From IMG/VR virus record IMGVR_UViG_3300046542_000228, positions 1 through 49,446 of that record: a stretch of DNA of 49,446 nt; one strand, written 5' to 3'. The stretch comes from a virus. The notes beneath the pieces are model-generated. The model ran no database searches. It saw only the letters and a list, made by a program, of their open reading frames with translations, and had not been told where the DNA came from. Of this stretch, positions 32,680-40,806 are shown in pieces (position 1 is the stretch's first letter; each line of letters opens with the position of its first letter). The position numbers were made by a program, and so were the translations under genes.

Positions 32680-33004
32680 GATTGATGCTTCCGGAAGCCA
32701 GGAGGTTGCCGTAGACGACGGTCTTCTCCTCCGCTTCAAAGAGGCGGACGATCTCGTAGTTCGGCAGGTGGGTTTTGGCTGTCAGGCCCTTGGTGATCGC
32801 GCTGCTGACGTGAACCTTGAACTCCCCTGCGAGGGCATCCGAAATTTCACCGTCGATCTCAGTGACCACGCCATCACACTCGATGAGCATCGTGAAAGTG
32901 CTGTCGGTCAGGTCGTACGGCACACTATCGGAGTCGAGTAGGCGAAACGTCAGGATCTCGGAGTTGCCGCGCCAGATGTCGATGTCACGATACGGGGGTT
33001 TCAT
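32672..33004 (-). CDS. Small beta-domain protein between portal and fibre genes
   Basis: 110 aa. Begins [20 protein letters not shown] and reads as an all-beta, immunoglobulin-like fold with [15 protein letters not shown]; similar domains form the N-terminus of baseplate/fibre-attachment proteins (BppU-like, from memory). It overlaps the portal (ATGA) and the collagen gene, so it may connect fibres to the particle. Confidence 0.6.
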   Translation of the reverse strand: MKPPYRDIDIWRGNSEILTFRLLDSDSVPYDLTDSTFTMLIECDGVVTEIDGEISDALAGEFKVHVSSAITKGLTAKTHLPNYEIVRLFEAEEKTVVYGNLLASGSINHD

Positions 33005-34494
33005 GCAGCCTCCTTCTTCGCGGCTGGCTTCTTCACCTGCTTCGATTTCGCCATTTTGGAGCCCTCTGGCGCCATCGAGCGGCCGAGTGGGTCTGAGTTG
33101 GGGGAAACCTCGTCAGCGCGTCCTGTGCCCCCTGCTGTCGGCTGCATGAAGCCTGTACCGCTGAGCTCCGGAGCGCCTTCCGGCGGGAGGCGATGATACA
33201 TCTGCAGGTGATACTCGAGGTCGCTGATCAGGCCGAGCGAGAGGTCCGTCTGAAGTCGGGCTTGGCGCATGGTGAGCTGCGGCTCGAGCTCGAGCTCCGG
33301 ACGGAGCTCGCCCTTCACGAACACGACCTCAGCAAACCCCTGGTAGCCACCCTGATGCAACATGAAGGAGAACACGTTACTCAGGATGGCTGACACAGGC
33401 GCATTGAGCTCGTCGGCGTTCATGGCAGCTATACGCGCTTCCACCGAGCCAGTGTTTACACCCGAGGCGCCGCGACCGATCACAGTAGCCATGGTCTTCA
33501 GACCCGCTTGATTCTGTGCGTTAAGAGTCTCGATCACCTTGCTGATGTCGATCCCGGCGCCAGGGGATTTCTCGTTCATGATACCTGGCTCGACCGAGTC
33601 CATGTGGACGAAGGCGGTGTCAGCCCTGATATCCTGAACAGAGTTGCGGATCTCGGCCAAACGGGCGTTGATCCATTCCGTCTGCTTGGCCTCATCCACG
33701 CGGATGTTGGCCGGCATGTTCTTGCGCAGCACTTCTTCGACGACCGTTACCTCGAGGCGCGGGTAGCCGGTGTACTGCATGATGCGATAGAGGTCGTTGA
33801 TCACCTGCTGACGAGCGGCGATCGTGTTGATCGTGGAGACGAACGGCGAGTTCGAGTAAATCTTGGTTGGGTTCTGGCGGTAGTAGGAGACGAAGAACGT
33901 CGGGATATCTAGGTTGATACCATCCTGCACACCCGAGACCTTCTGGCGCGGCTTGTACTCACCAGGCTTCTTTTCGAACCACTCGACGGACGCCAGGTCT
34001 ACGTTCCGGAGGTCCGAGGGGATGAGCTTCTCGTCGTAGATGAGCTCAATTGCCGCGCCGCCCCGCATGAGAACCATGTAGCGGATCTCTTCGCACCACT
34101 GCTCCAGGGTCATCTTCATCTGGAAGCCCTTGGTGTAGTCGGTCGGGCGCGTCATGAACTTGATCTTCTGCATCAGCTCGGCCGTGGCGGTGGCGTCGAT
34201 CTGGTCGTTCATATCCTTGACGAGGATGACCGGCTGCGTGTTCGCCATGGTGAGGTAAGCGTGCAACGCAGCCGATACGTCCGGATCTTGCTCCATGAGG
34301 CTGACGATCAGCGTGCGGGCGTCGTCGGCCGTCCTGGTCGAGAAGATGTCGCTCAGGTGGTCCTGGTAGTTCGGGGCCGTGAGGACGTTCTGGCTCGTCG
34401 ACGGGCTGTAGGTGCCCGTGGCAGCGAAGCCACCCTTCTTGACCGCCTTCTTAGGAGCAATGATCGACAGAATGGCTTTGCCCAAAGAGGCCAT
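33001..34494 (-). CDS. Portal protein
   Basis: 497 aa. Recognisable portal pattern: ARTLIVSLMEQDPDVSAALH in the first quarter, a stem/wing region with EEIRYMVLMRGGAAIELIYD, a GASGVNTGSVEARIAAMNAD crown-proximal segment and a lysine/proline-rich C-terminal tail. It forms the dodecameric ring through which DNA is packaged. It directly follows the terminase (10-nt gap). Confidence 0.85.
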   Translation of the reverse strand: MASLGKAILSIIAPKKAVKKGGFAATGTYSPSTSQNVLTAPNYQDHLSDIFSTRTADDARTLIVSLMEQDPDVSAALHAYLTMANTQPVILVKDMNDQIDATATAELMQKIKFMTRPTDYTKGFQMKMTLEQWCEEIRYMVLMRGGAAIELIYDEKLIPSDLRNVDLASVEWFEKKPGEYKPRQKVSGVQDGINLDIPTFFVSYYRQNPTKIYSNSPFVSTINTIAARQQVINDLYRIMQYTGYPRLEVTVVEEVLRKNMPANIRVDEAKQTEWINARLAEIRNSVQDIRADTAFVHMDSVEPGIMNEKSPGAGIDISKVIETLNAQNQAGLKTMATVIGRGASGVNTGSVEARIAAMNADELNAPVSAILSNVFSFMLHQGGYQGFAEVVFVKGELRPELELEPQLTMRQARLQTDLSLGLISDLEYHLQMYHRLPPEGAPELSGTGFMQPTAGGTGRADEVSPNSDPLGRSMAPEGSKMAKSKQVKKPAAKKEAA

Positions 34495-34503
34495 AGAAGT
34501 TTC

Positions 34504-36273
34504 CTAGCGTATTCCGAGAGATGTGGGGCTTCTGCCCCCTCGCTGCAGCCCCAGCCGTGATGCGTTTTGAACCGGAACGACTACATTGGAAGCGGTGATC
34601 TGGGTGCGAGGATCCTCCTCGCGATAGTCGATCGCGGTGTGGACGCGGATGGCATAGAGCAGGTAGCCCAGCGAGTGGAAGAAGTGGTCGTTACCAGTCA
34701 GTTTCGCCCAGCGAGCCGGGATCTCATCCTTGGTCTTCTCGTTCACCTCGTTCTCGATACGCACCATGTCTTGCAGGTGGTCGAGGATGATACGCTCGAG
34801 GCGACCATAGCCGTAGAAGGAGACCTTCCGCTTGCGGATCGCGCCGGCCACGGTGTCGAGCATGGTCGTGCGGTTGCCGACCAGGTGTGAGAGCTGATCG
34901 AGCTCGTCCTTGACGAAGGTGACAGCCGCGGCGCCTGGTTGACCGGCGTACTGGACCGGCAGGATCCGACCGTTCGAGAGTTCACGGATTTCGTTCGCGA
35001 GCGGCGTGTATGGATTGCGGTCCATGCACCCGCCCACGACGTTGTAGGTCTCCAGGATCGTCTTGACCTCGTCATAGAGGTTGTCGGCCGACACCTGGCG
35101 GAAGCTAAAGACGACTGGGTTCGCCTGACCGACATTGGCCAGGGTGATGTGGCAGGTGAGACCCGCGTCGATTCCGATCATCACGGGCTCGAAATTGCCT
35201 ACGTCGGCCGAGCTCTCGCCTCTCATGACGGCGCGAATGTCGACCTCGCTGAGGCGAGCGCTGGCATCATTGTAGGCCTCGCCCAGCACCGTGTTGTACC
35301 AGCGGCGCAGCGCGTCACGCTTTTTGTACTTCAGCAGCTGGTCGACGATGTATTCCGGGTTCGCTATGCGGTGAACGCAGAAGGGAGAGACCCTGTAACC
35401 TCGGCTACGGCGCCCAGGAAAACGAGGCACCCAAGACCGCAACGAAGGATCAGCGGTATTAAGACGGCGTCCACAAGCCTCACATCGAACGAAGCCGGCT
35501 CTAAGGTCCAGCTTGTCAGCAAGTTCTGAATCGATTTCTGAAAGATCGTTGATGTCACTGGAGAGCCCTGGGATGCAGATGAATTTCGGCGTGAACTGCG
35601 GGATGTTGTAGTGATTGCACCCTTCGCACTTGAGGACGTACTCATGCTGGTCGGATGTCTGAAACCCCGCGTGGACCCCGTATCCTTCGAACGTGGGGGT
35701 CGAGAAGCTTTGTGTGATCTTGTAGTCAGAGCCTTGGAGACGTGACTGGTAGAGAGCCAGCATTTCCTGATCTGCGAGATCGATTTCGTCCTGGAAAAGC
35801 GCGTCGGCGTTGATCGAAGTGGCATCCGATTCCTTGCCCCCGGTGAAGAACCCGAATGACTGGTTGATCTGATAGAGGCCGACCGAGCGCACGGGCTTGT
35901 CGACGGACGCCATGTTGAAGACCGGCTCGTCGTTGATCAGCGGGCCGAAGCGCGTCTGGGACACGCGCTTGAACATCACGTCACTCGGTAGAGAGAAGAT
36001 CGCGTTGACGGCAGTGGTTCGGGCCAGGAAGCCCGCGAACTTGCGGAGCTGAACTTCGGTCAGACCGATTTGAGAACACTTGATGGTCCAGAGATCGGGA
36101 TGCATATCATCGACGATCTGTTGCTGGAACTCATAGCCCGCGAAACTGAACTGCTTCTTCCGGAGGTGGGTGTTCTTTATGATCCATTCGGACATCGACA
36201 TATTGATCGAGTCTTCCGCAAATCGCTGGCGCAGCTGTGATCGGAAGTCGGACAAATAGTCGTTGCGATACAT
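34504..36273 (-). CDS. terL: Terminase large subunit (lambda GpA-like)
   Basis: 589 aa DNA-packaging motor. ATPase: Walker A-like KCSQIGLTE (about 65-73) and Walker B ALFQDEID (about 158-165). Two CxxC pairs (CEGC and CEAC) form a zinc-like insertion before the nuclease domain, as in GpA-type enzymes. Nuclease acids: IGIDAGLT, CMDRNPY and TGNDHFFHSLGYLL. It is the first gene of the minus-strand block. No small subunit with a clear HTH is adjacent on the same strand. Confidence 0.92.
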   Translation of the reverse strand: MYRNDYLSDFRSQLRQRFAEDSINMSMSEWIIKNTHLRKKQFSFAGYEFQQQIVDDMHPDLWTIKCSQIGLTEVQLRKFAGFLARTTAVNAIFSLPSDVMFKRVSQTRFGPLINDEPVFNMASVDKPVRSVGLYQINQSFGFFTGGKESDATSINADALFQDEIDLADQEMLALYQSRLQGSDYKITQSFSTPTFEGYGVHAGFQTSDQHEYVLKCEGCNHYNIPQFTPKFICIPGLSSDINDLSEIDSELADKLDLRAGFVRCEACGRRLNTADPSLRSWVPRFPGRRSRGYRVSPFCVHRIANPEYIVDQLLKYKKRDALRRWYNTVLGEAYNDASARLSEVDIRAVMRGESSADVGNFEPVMIGIDAGLTCHITLANVGQANPVVFSFRQVSADNLYDEVKTILETYNVVGGCMDRNPYTPLANEIRELSNGRILPVQYAGQPGAAAVTFVKDELDQLSHLVGNRTTMLDTVAGAIRKRKVSFYGYGRLERIILDHLQDMVRIENEVNEKTKDEIPARWAKLTGNDHFFHSLGYLLYAIRVHTAIDYREEDPRTQITASNVVVPVQNASRLGLQRGGRSPTSLGIR

Positions 36274-36365
36274 GTAGTTGGCTATATGGGGAGCCGAGAC
36301 ATGATTTGCAAATCTGGTGAGACATTCGGAAATTTAGGTCTGAGTGTTGTCGCACGTCGTGCTTG

Positions 36366-36378
36366 AGTTCTTGGAACT
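36366..36378. promoter_or_regulatory. Palindromic operator-like site between terL and early genes
   Basis: AGTTCTTGGAACT lies in the 173-bp divergent intergenic region, flanked by an outer imperfect repeat (CACGTCGTGCTT and AAGCACGAGACGTG). It matches the AGTTCTAAGAACT palindrome found at 40429 and 43359 except for the central bases. It is placed to control terL and the replication genes together. Confidence 0.55.
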
Positions 36379-36446
36379 GAAGCACGAGACGTGTGGCCAA
36401 ACATGTCCCCATTTTCTACGTAAGCTCCAACAGAAACGGAGCAGAC

Positions 36447-36923
36447 ATGAACCCGAAATATTTCCCGAACATCAGCGAGGACCAAATTCTCCTCGTCAAT
36501 CGAGTGTTGCGGAGCATCGGAGAGAACCCCGATTACCTCTCACACCCTGATTGCCCCTACCCCATCACGGTCAGGGACTTCTTCACCAAGCAGGCTCGAG
36601 GCTCGCAGGCCGGCCAGGTGGAGGATCTCTTCGAAGGCGACCAGGTGGTGGCGATCGAGAAGCAGATCCAGCAGCTTATCAACGACCTGGAAGCCTACGG
36701 CAAGAGCCTCGGCGCCGACGATGCCTCCGAGAAGCTGCAGTATTTCAAGACGAAGAACTCGCTCCTCGAAAAGCTCCTCAACAACCTCGAGCGGGCAGCA
36801 AACCTCAAGCAGATCAACGAGTTCCGGCAGATCGTCATCCAGTTCATGGATGAAGTCCTCACCAAGGATCAGATCACCGATTTCATGAAGCGTATCGATG
36901 GAGTTCTCAGCAATGGTCGATAA
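36447..36923 (+). CDS. Coiled-coil protein upstream of primase-helicase
   Basis: 158 aa from ATG 36447, which has GGAG upstream; an earlier in-frame start lacks this. The protein is helical and charged, with IEKQIQQLINDLEAYGKSLG and LLEKLLNNLERAANLKQINE typical of coiled coils. It is the first plus-strand gene, divergent from terL, and overlaps the primase gene. It could be a terminase small subunit or a replication accessory factor, but no DNA-binding motif is visible, so function is open. Confidence 0.7.
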   Translation: MNPKYFPNISEDQILLVNRVLRSIGENPDYLSHPDCPYPITVRDFFTKQARGSQAGQVEDLFEGDQVVAIEKQIQQLINDLEAYGKSLGADDASEKLQYFKTKNSLLEKLLNNLERAANLKQINEFRQIVIQFMDEVLTKDQITDFMKRIDGVLSNGR

Positions 36924-39321
36924 GATTTTCGAAACCTACGCCCCGCTCTACTGGGCAGCAGGCCTCCCGGCCATCCCGCTCATCTACGAGAACAAGCGCC
37001 CCGCGATTCCGCGCTGGCAGATGTACTCGGACGCCTTCCCGACGAAGGAAGATCAGTCGAACTGGTTGACGGCTTTCGCTTCTGGCAACATCGGTCTGCC
37101 GATGGGTCCAGCTGCTGGTCTCGTCGCGATCGACATCGACTCCGAGGATCCGGTGGTCCTCCAGGTGCTCGAGCGCGTCCTGCCGCCGTCTCCGTGGCAT
37201 CGTGTCGGCCGCAAGGGTCGGGTGCAGATCTATCGTTGGTCGGGCGAGCGTACGGCTCGTATCAAGGCCGAAGATGGCACGATGATCTGCGAAATCCTGT
37301 CCAAGGGCACGCAGTTCGTTCTCCCGCCGTCGATCCACCCAGACACCAAGCAGCCCTACACGGCTGACGGCAACCTCTGGGAAATCGCCAAGAACGCTCC
37401 TCCCCTGCCGCTCGACTTCGAGCGTGTCCTGAAGGGCGCCCTCCGCGAGGCAGGCATCCAGGTCTCCTCGGGTGGCCAGAACAAGACCGTCAACTTCGTG
37501 CCGGCTGGTGCTCGTGACGCCACCATGGTCTGGCATGCCGGTCTGCTGGCTCGAGCCGTCCTTCGTGGGGAGCGTTCGCTCGTCCAGGCGCTCGGTGAGA
37601 TGGCTGCATGGGTCGAGAACTACGTCGAGAAAGTCGTGGGCGACCCCCTGTCGGTCGAGAAGGCTCAAGGCAAGATCGTCGAGTTCTTGGTCCGCGATGT
37701 GACGGGCGAGGCTCGCAAGGCCCTGCCGCTGGGTTGGGACGAGGGTCTGACCGAAGAGGATCTGCAGAAGCTCGGTCTGGCGTTCACCGATGACGACAAG
37801 AGCTGGTCTCCGCAGAAGATCATGGACTACGTGGCTCTCGAGTTCGAGCGTCATACGGATGTCCGTTCCGAGGGTCGCAGCAACGCGATCTCCGTCGCCT
37901 TGGACCGAATTGTTCGGACCAATCCGCCGCTCAGCCCGATCGACGAGGCGATCGTGCTCAAGTTCGTGGCCAACCAGGCACAGAACGGCCTGTCGGTCAC
38001 GGACCTGAAGCGCCAGCTGCAGACCCTTCGCCGCGGTGAGATCTTGGGTGAGACCCACGCCGAGCTCGCTGAGGCCTGCCTCACGTTCCTTCGCAAGTAT
38101 GGCGACGTCCGTTTCGACGCCTCGTCGTTCTGGCAGTGGCGCGGTGCTGCCTGGGTCAAGTGCCAGGAGCAGGAGCTGCTGAAGATCATCGCTGAAAACT
38201 ATGGTGCCTATCCGGCCGGCAAGCGCCAGAATGACCACAACGGCATCCTCAAGGTTATGAAGGCGATTGCCTCGGAGCCACTCCGGACTTCGTACGTCAA
38301 GGGCGTGAATTTCGCCAATGGTTATCTGACCGAGAAGCTCGAGCTGGTTCCGCATGCTCCGGAGTTCGGCATGACGTACACCCTGCCCTACCGGTACACC
38401 CCGGAGAAGGCTGGCCATATGCCGATGTTCGACCAGTTTCTGAACGATAGCTGGGCGACGGATCCGGACTATGGCGACAAACTGCTCGCTCTGCAGGAGA
38501 TGCTCGGTGTCTCGCTCATGGGTATGGCGCCCCGCTTCCAGATGGCGTTCCTCCTGTTCGGTCAGGCGGGTGCTGGCAAGTCGGTTCTCCAGGCCATCAT
38601 GCGGGGGCTGATGCCGAATGGCTCGTCGTCGGCAATCGTGCCGTCTGACTGGTCCGATCGGTTCCTGCCGGCCGAGATGTTCGGGAAGATCGTCAATTTC
38701 GCGGGTGAGCTGTCGGAAACGCGGCCGATCCCCGGGGATATTTTCAAGAAAGTGGTCTCCGGTGAAGAGATGCAGGTTCAGTTCAAGAACCAAAATCCCT
38801 TCGTTTTCATCCCGGAATGCGCCCACTGGTTCAACTCGAACCACCTGCCGAAGACACGGGACAGCTCCGAGGGCTTCAACCGTCGTTGGTTGATCCTGGA
38901 GTTCAATAATCGGATCAGCCCCGACAAGCGGGTCATCGATCTGGATGCCCAGATCCTCGAGCATGAACGTGAAGCGATCGTTGCCTGGGCGATCCAGGGT
39001 TACAAGCGCCTGGTCGAAGCTGGAAATTACACGCTTCCGACCTCGCACCTGGCTCTGGTCGACCAGATGGCGGCGGACAACAACTCGGTACGCCACTTCC
39101 TGTCGTCGAACGGCACGGGTCTGAAGTGGGGTGCCCAGCACGAAATCGCGCTGCCCGACATGCACACGCAGTATTGGCAGTTTTCGATCGCAACGGGCAA
39201 CGCCACTCGTGTGACGCTGACCAAATTCACGAAGCTGATGAAGGAGCTGTCGGGCACGTTCCCGTTCGACATCGAGATCCGGGGTCAGAATGAGCTTTAC
39301 TACTTGGGAGTTGGAATCTGA
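36913..39321 (+). CDS. Primase-polymerase / SF3 helicase (D5-like)
   Basis: 802 aa from ATG 36913 (GGAG nine bases upstream). N-terminal bifunctional primase-polymerase: IPLIYENKRPAIPRW, catalytic acids in VAIDIDSED (about 75), GTQFVLPPSIHP (about 135). The middle is a helical linker. The C-terminal D5/P4-type helicase has Walker A FGQAGAGKSVL (about 550), Walker B-like VNFAGELSE and motif C FIPECAHWFNSNHLP. Likely the replicative primase-helicase for phage DNA. The frame continues over the next small gene by TGATG. Confidence 0.92.
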   Translation: MVDKIFETYAPLYWAAGLPAIPLIYENKRPAIPRWQMYSDAFPTKEDQSNWLTAFASGNIGLPMGPAAGLVAIDIDSEDPVVLQVLERVLPPSPWHRVGRKGRVQIYRWSGERTARIKAEDGTMICEILSKGTQFVLPPSIHPDTKQPYTADGNLWEIAKNAPPLPLDFERVLKGALREAGIQVSSGGQNKTVNFVPAGARDATMVWHAGLLARAVLRGERSLVQALGEMAAWVENYVEKVVGDPLSVEKAQGKIVEFLVRDVTGEARKALPLGWDEGLTEEDLQKLGLAFTDDDKSWSPQKIMDYVALEFERHTDVRSEGRSNAISVALDRIVRTNPPLSPIDEAIVLKFVANQAQNGLSVTDLKRQLQTLRRGEILGETHAELAEACLTFLRKYGDVRFDASSFWQWRGAAWVKCQEQELLKIIAENYGAYPAGKRQNDHNGILKVMKAIASEPLRTSYVKGVNFANGYLTEKLELVPHAPEFGMTYTLPYRYTPEKAGHMPMFDQFLNDSWATDPDYGDKLLALQEMLGVSLMGMAPRFQMAFLLFGQAGAGKSVLQAIMRGLMPNGSSSAIVPSDWSDRFLPAEMFGKIVNFAGELSETRPIPGDIFKKVVSGEEMQVQFKNQNPFVFIPECAHWFNSNHLPKTRDSSEGFNRRWLILEFNNRISPDKRVIDLDAQILEHEREAIVAWAIQGYKRLVEAGNYTLPTSHLALVDQMAADNNSVRHFLSSNGTGLKWGAQHEIALPDMHTQYWQFSIATGNATRVTLTKFTKLMKELSGTFPFDIEIRGQNELYYLGVGI

Positions 39322-39449
39322 TGACTGGGCTTGGAAATCTTCTGTATTTTCTTCTGATCTGGGCCGCTATCGGCGCGGTTTTGTCTCTCGGAGGTGCGAT
39401 TTGGCTGGTTTTCTGGCTCGTGACCCACGTTTCGATGACGATTTCATAG
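39321..39449 (+). CDS. Tiny membrane protein (42 aa)
   Basis: Starts at ATG 39321 in a TGATG overlap with the primase-helicase stop. The sequence is almost wholly hydrophobic (LLYFLLIWAAIGAVLSLGG, then IWLVFWLV), so one long or two short membrane spans. No Cys or charged residues apart from a single His. It ends 7 bases before a terminator, making it the last gene of this operon. Role unknown; small membrane proteins of this kind can be involved in exclusion or lysis timing. Confidence 0.7.
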   Translation: MTGLGNLLYFLLIWAAIGAVLSLGGAIWLVFWLVTHVSMTIS

Positions 39450-39455
39450 TTAAAG

Positions 39456-39480
39456 ACGGCGCCTCTCAGGCGCCGTTTTT
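39456..39480 (+). terminator. Terminator after the primase-helicase operon
   Basis: Stem ACGGCGCC / GGCGCCGT with loop TCTCA and a T-tract. It closes the transcript carrying the primase-helicase and the 42-aa membrane protein. Confidence 0.88.
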
Positions 39481-39482
39481 CA

Positions 39483-39511
39483 TTGATGTTGTCCTCAACC
39501 TCGAATAATCA
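39483..39511 (+). promoter_or_regulatory. Candidate promoter for the glycosyltransferase gene
   Basis: TTGATG, 17-base spacer, TAATCA, immediately after the terminator and 29 bases before the GTG start of the glycosyltransferase. The fit is moderate. Confidence 0.35.
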
Positions 39512-39540
39512 CCCGCGGTGAATTGGAGCTTGAGAATACC

Positions 39541-40353
39541 GTGATAGTTGCGTGCGCAATCGATCGACGCTTTGCAGAATTGGCCGGCGTCATGATTTAT
39601 TCCCTAGAGTTGACTGGAGACATCCCCGAGGCTGATCTTTGGATCATCGGAGATGGCTTACGCCAGTCCGACAAGGACAAGATCCAGGCCTGTGCGAAAC
39701 GCAAAATCACATTCCACGACCTTGGTGCTGGTACGATACAACAACTCAAGGGCCTGAAAACTACCTCAAATTGGAGCCGAGTAGCCTACGCTCGCTTGTT
39801 CCTACCAGCTCTGATGCCGGCTGATCGCGGTAATTTGCTGTATCTGGATGCCGACACGATGATTAAGGGTAGTCTGCGGCCTCTGCAAGAAATGGATCTT
39901 TCAGGCAAGGTAATTGCCGCACTGGGTGGTCCCTCGAAGCACAATTTACCGATCGGCCGCGCTCAGGACGCTTTCTATTTCAACTCCGGTGTCGTGTTGC
40001 TCAATCTCAAGGAGTGGCAGCGCCAGGAACTTACGATAAAGGCGCTCGAGCTCCTGAAAAGCCAACCATTTGGCTTCCCCGACCAGGATGTGCTCAACCT
40101 GGTAGCAGAAGGTCAGACGGTAGCTCTCGAACCGAAGTGGAATTTCCAGCACGGAAAGGCATCGTCGGAAGAAGTGCGGATCGTCCATTTCACACACGCG
40201 AAGCCAAACACGACCTATTGCGTCCATCCCGACAAGGCGTTGTTCCTTGAGTATCGCTCGAAGACCCCGTGGGCAAATGTGCGGCTGAAGACCATGTGGG
40301 ATAAGCGGCTCAATCGTCTTCGTCACTCGGTTAAGCAGAAAATCGGTTTATAA
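39541..40353 (+). CDS. Family 8 glycosyltransferase
   Basis: 270 aa from GTG 39541, chosen because GT8 enzymes usually begin close to the first strand (MIVACAIDRRF); TTG 39523 would add six residues. Nucleotide-sugar/Mn binding DAD is in LLYLDADTM (about 103-105), followed by FNSGVVLLNLKEWQ, FPDQDVLN and HFTHAKPN, matching the GT8 order (glycogenin/LPS galactosyltransferase type). It could glycosylate phage DNA or modify host LPS. It is a stand-alone transcription unit with its own promoter candidate and terminator. Confidence 0.87.
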   Translation: MIVACAIDRRFAELAGVMIYSLELTGDIPEADLWIIGDGLRQSDKDKIQACAKRKITFHDLGAGTIQQLKGLKTTSNWSRVAYARLFLPALMPADRGNLLYLDADTMIKGSLRPLQEMDLSGKVIAALGGPSKHNLPIGRAQDAFYFNSGVVLLNLKEWQRQELTIKALELLKSQPFGFPDQDVLNLVAEGQTVALEPKWNFQHGKASSEEVRIVHFTHAKPNTTYCVHPDKALFLEYRSKTPWANVRLKTMWDKRLNRLRHSVKQKIGL

Positions 40354-40393
40354 ATCAGTTGGTTCTGGTCCTGGTTCGGGTTCTGAATCTCGC

Positions 40394-40420
40394 AAAAAGG
40401 CTCCTTCGGGGGCCTTTTTT
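40394..40420 (+). terminator. Terminator after the glycosyltransferase gene
   Basis: AAAAAGGCTCC, tetraloop TTCG and GGGGCCTTTTTT form a strong hairpin with one T-G wobble and U-tract. Confidence 0.88.
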
Positions 40421-40428
40421 CGTTTCTG

Positions 40429-40441
40429 AGTTCTAAGAACT
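40429..40441. promoter_or_regulatory. Operator palindrome AGTTCTAAGAACT
   Basis: Perfect 13-bp palindrome downstream of the glycosyltransferase terminator and upstream of the early-gene control region. The identical sequence occurs at 43359-43371 and close relatives at 36366 and 43263. Confidence 0.6.
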
Positions 40442-40614
40442 GGCACGATTCTGGTCTAGCGCCAGGTCCGTTCTCGGCAGTAGAGGTCCGTCAACGAAAC
40501 GAGCCGAGGATCATATGATAGCAGTCAGAAAAACGAAAAATTTCCCGGAGTTTTTCTGACCCTATTAGGCGGGAATAACGTAATAATATCAGATAATTAC
40601 GTGGTACCCTTCCT

Positions 40615-40643
40615 TTGTAGTCCGAGTAGTGACCCGTTAGATT
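40615..40643 (+). promoter_or_regulatory. Candidate promoter upstream of the early gene at 40807
   Basis: TTGTAG, 17-base spacer, TAGATT. The RNA would carry the GTGGCC hairpin and the three GC palindromes as its leader. Weak match to sigma70 consensus. Confidence 0.3.
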
Positions 40644-40725
40644 GATGACAGTTGATCGACAGATCGACGAGGCAAGTGGCCTTCGGGCCACGGGCTTGGG
40701 GGAGGACTGTGTCCTCTCTCCAAGT

Positions 40726-40789
40726 CTCCCCCACGGGGGAAGGTTCAACTCTCCCCCACGGGGGAAACAAACTCTCCCCCACGGGGGAA
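40726..40789. repeat. Three tandem CTCCCCCACGGGGGAA palindromes
   Basis: Identical 16-base units at 40726-40741, 40751-40766 and 40774-40789, each containing the perfect palindrome TCCCCC-AC-GGGGGA. They are spaced 25 and 23 bases apart, close to two helical turns, and fall in different reading frames, so they act as DNA or RNA elements, not as protein. The last copy is 17 bases from the start codon of the next gene. Confidence 0.85.
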
Positions 40790-40806
40790 CGGAAAGGGAA
40801 ACGGAA

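Larger units (their letters stand above)
40421..40806. other. Early control region rich in palindromes
   Basis: 386 gene-free bases. In order: the operator palindrome 40429-40441; an 11-bp inverted repeat GTCAGAAAAAC/GTTTTTCTGAC (40524-40534 and 40550-40560); a 7-bp repeat ACGTAAT/ATTACGT (40578-40602) in AT-rich DNA; a promoter candidate at 40615-40643; hairpin GTGGCC/GGCCAC (40676-40691); and three identical GC palindromes (40726-40789). This resembles a complex control region or origin. Confidence 0.6.

Noticed and set aside
36907-39165. 752-aa open frame opposite the primase-helicase
   Set aside because: The plus-strand frame has complete primase and helicase motifs, so this is antisense shadow.
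40642-40806. Upstream extension of the early gene at 40807
   Set aside because: It would translate the three identical DNA palindromes in different frames, which indicates non-coding DNA.
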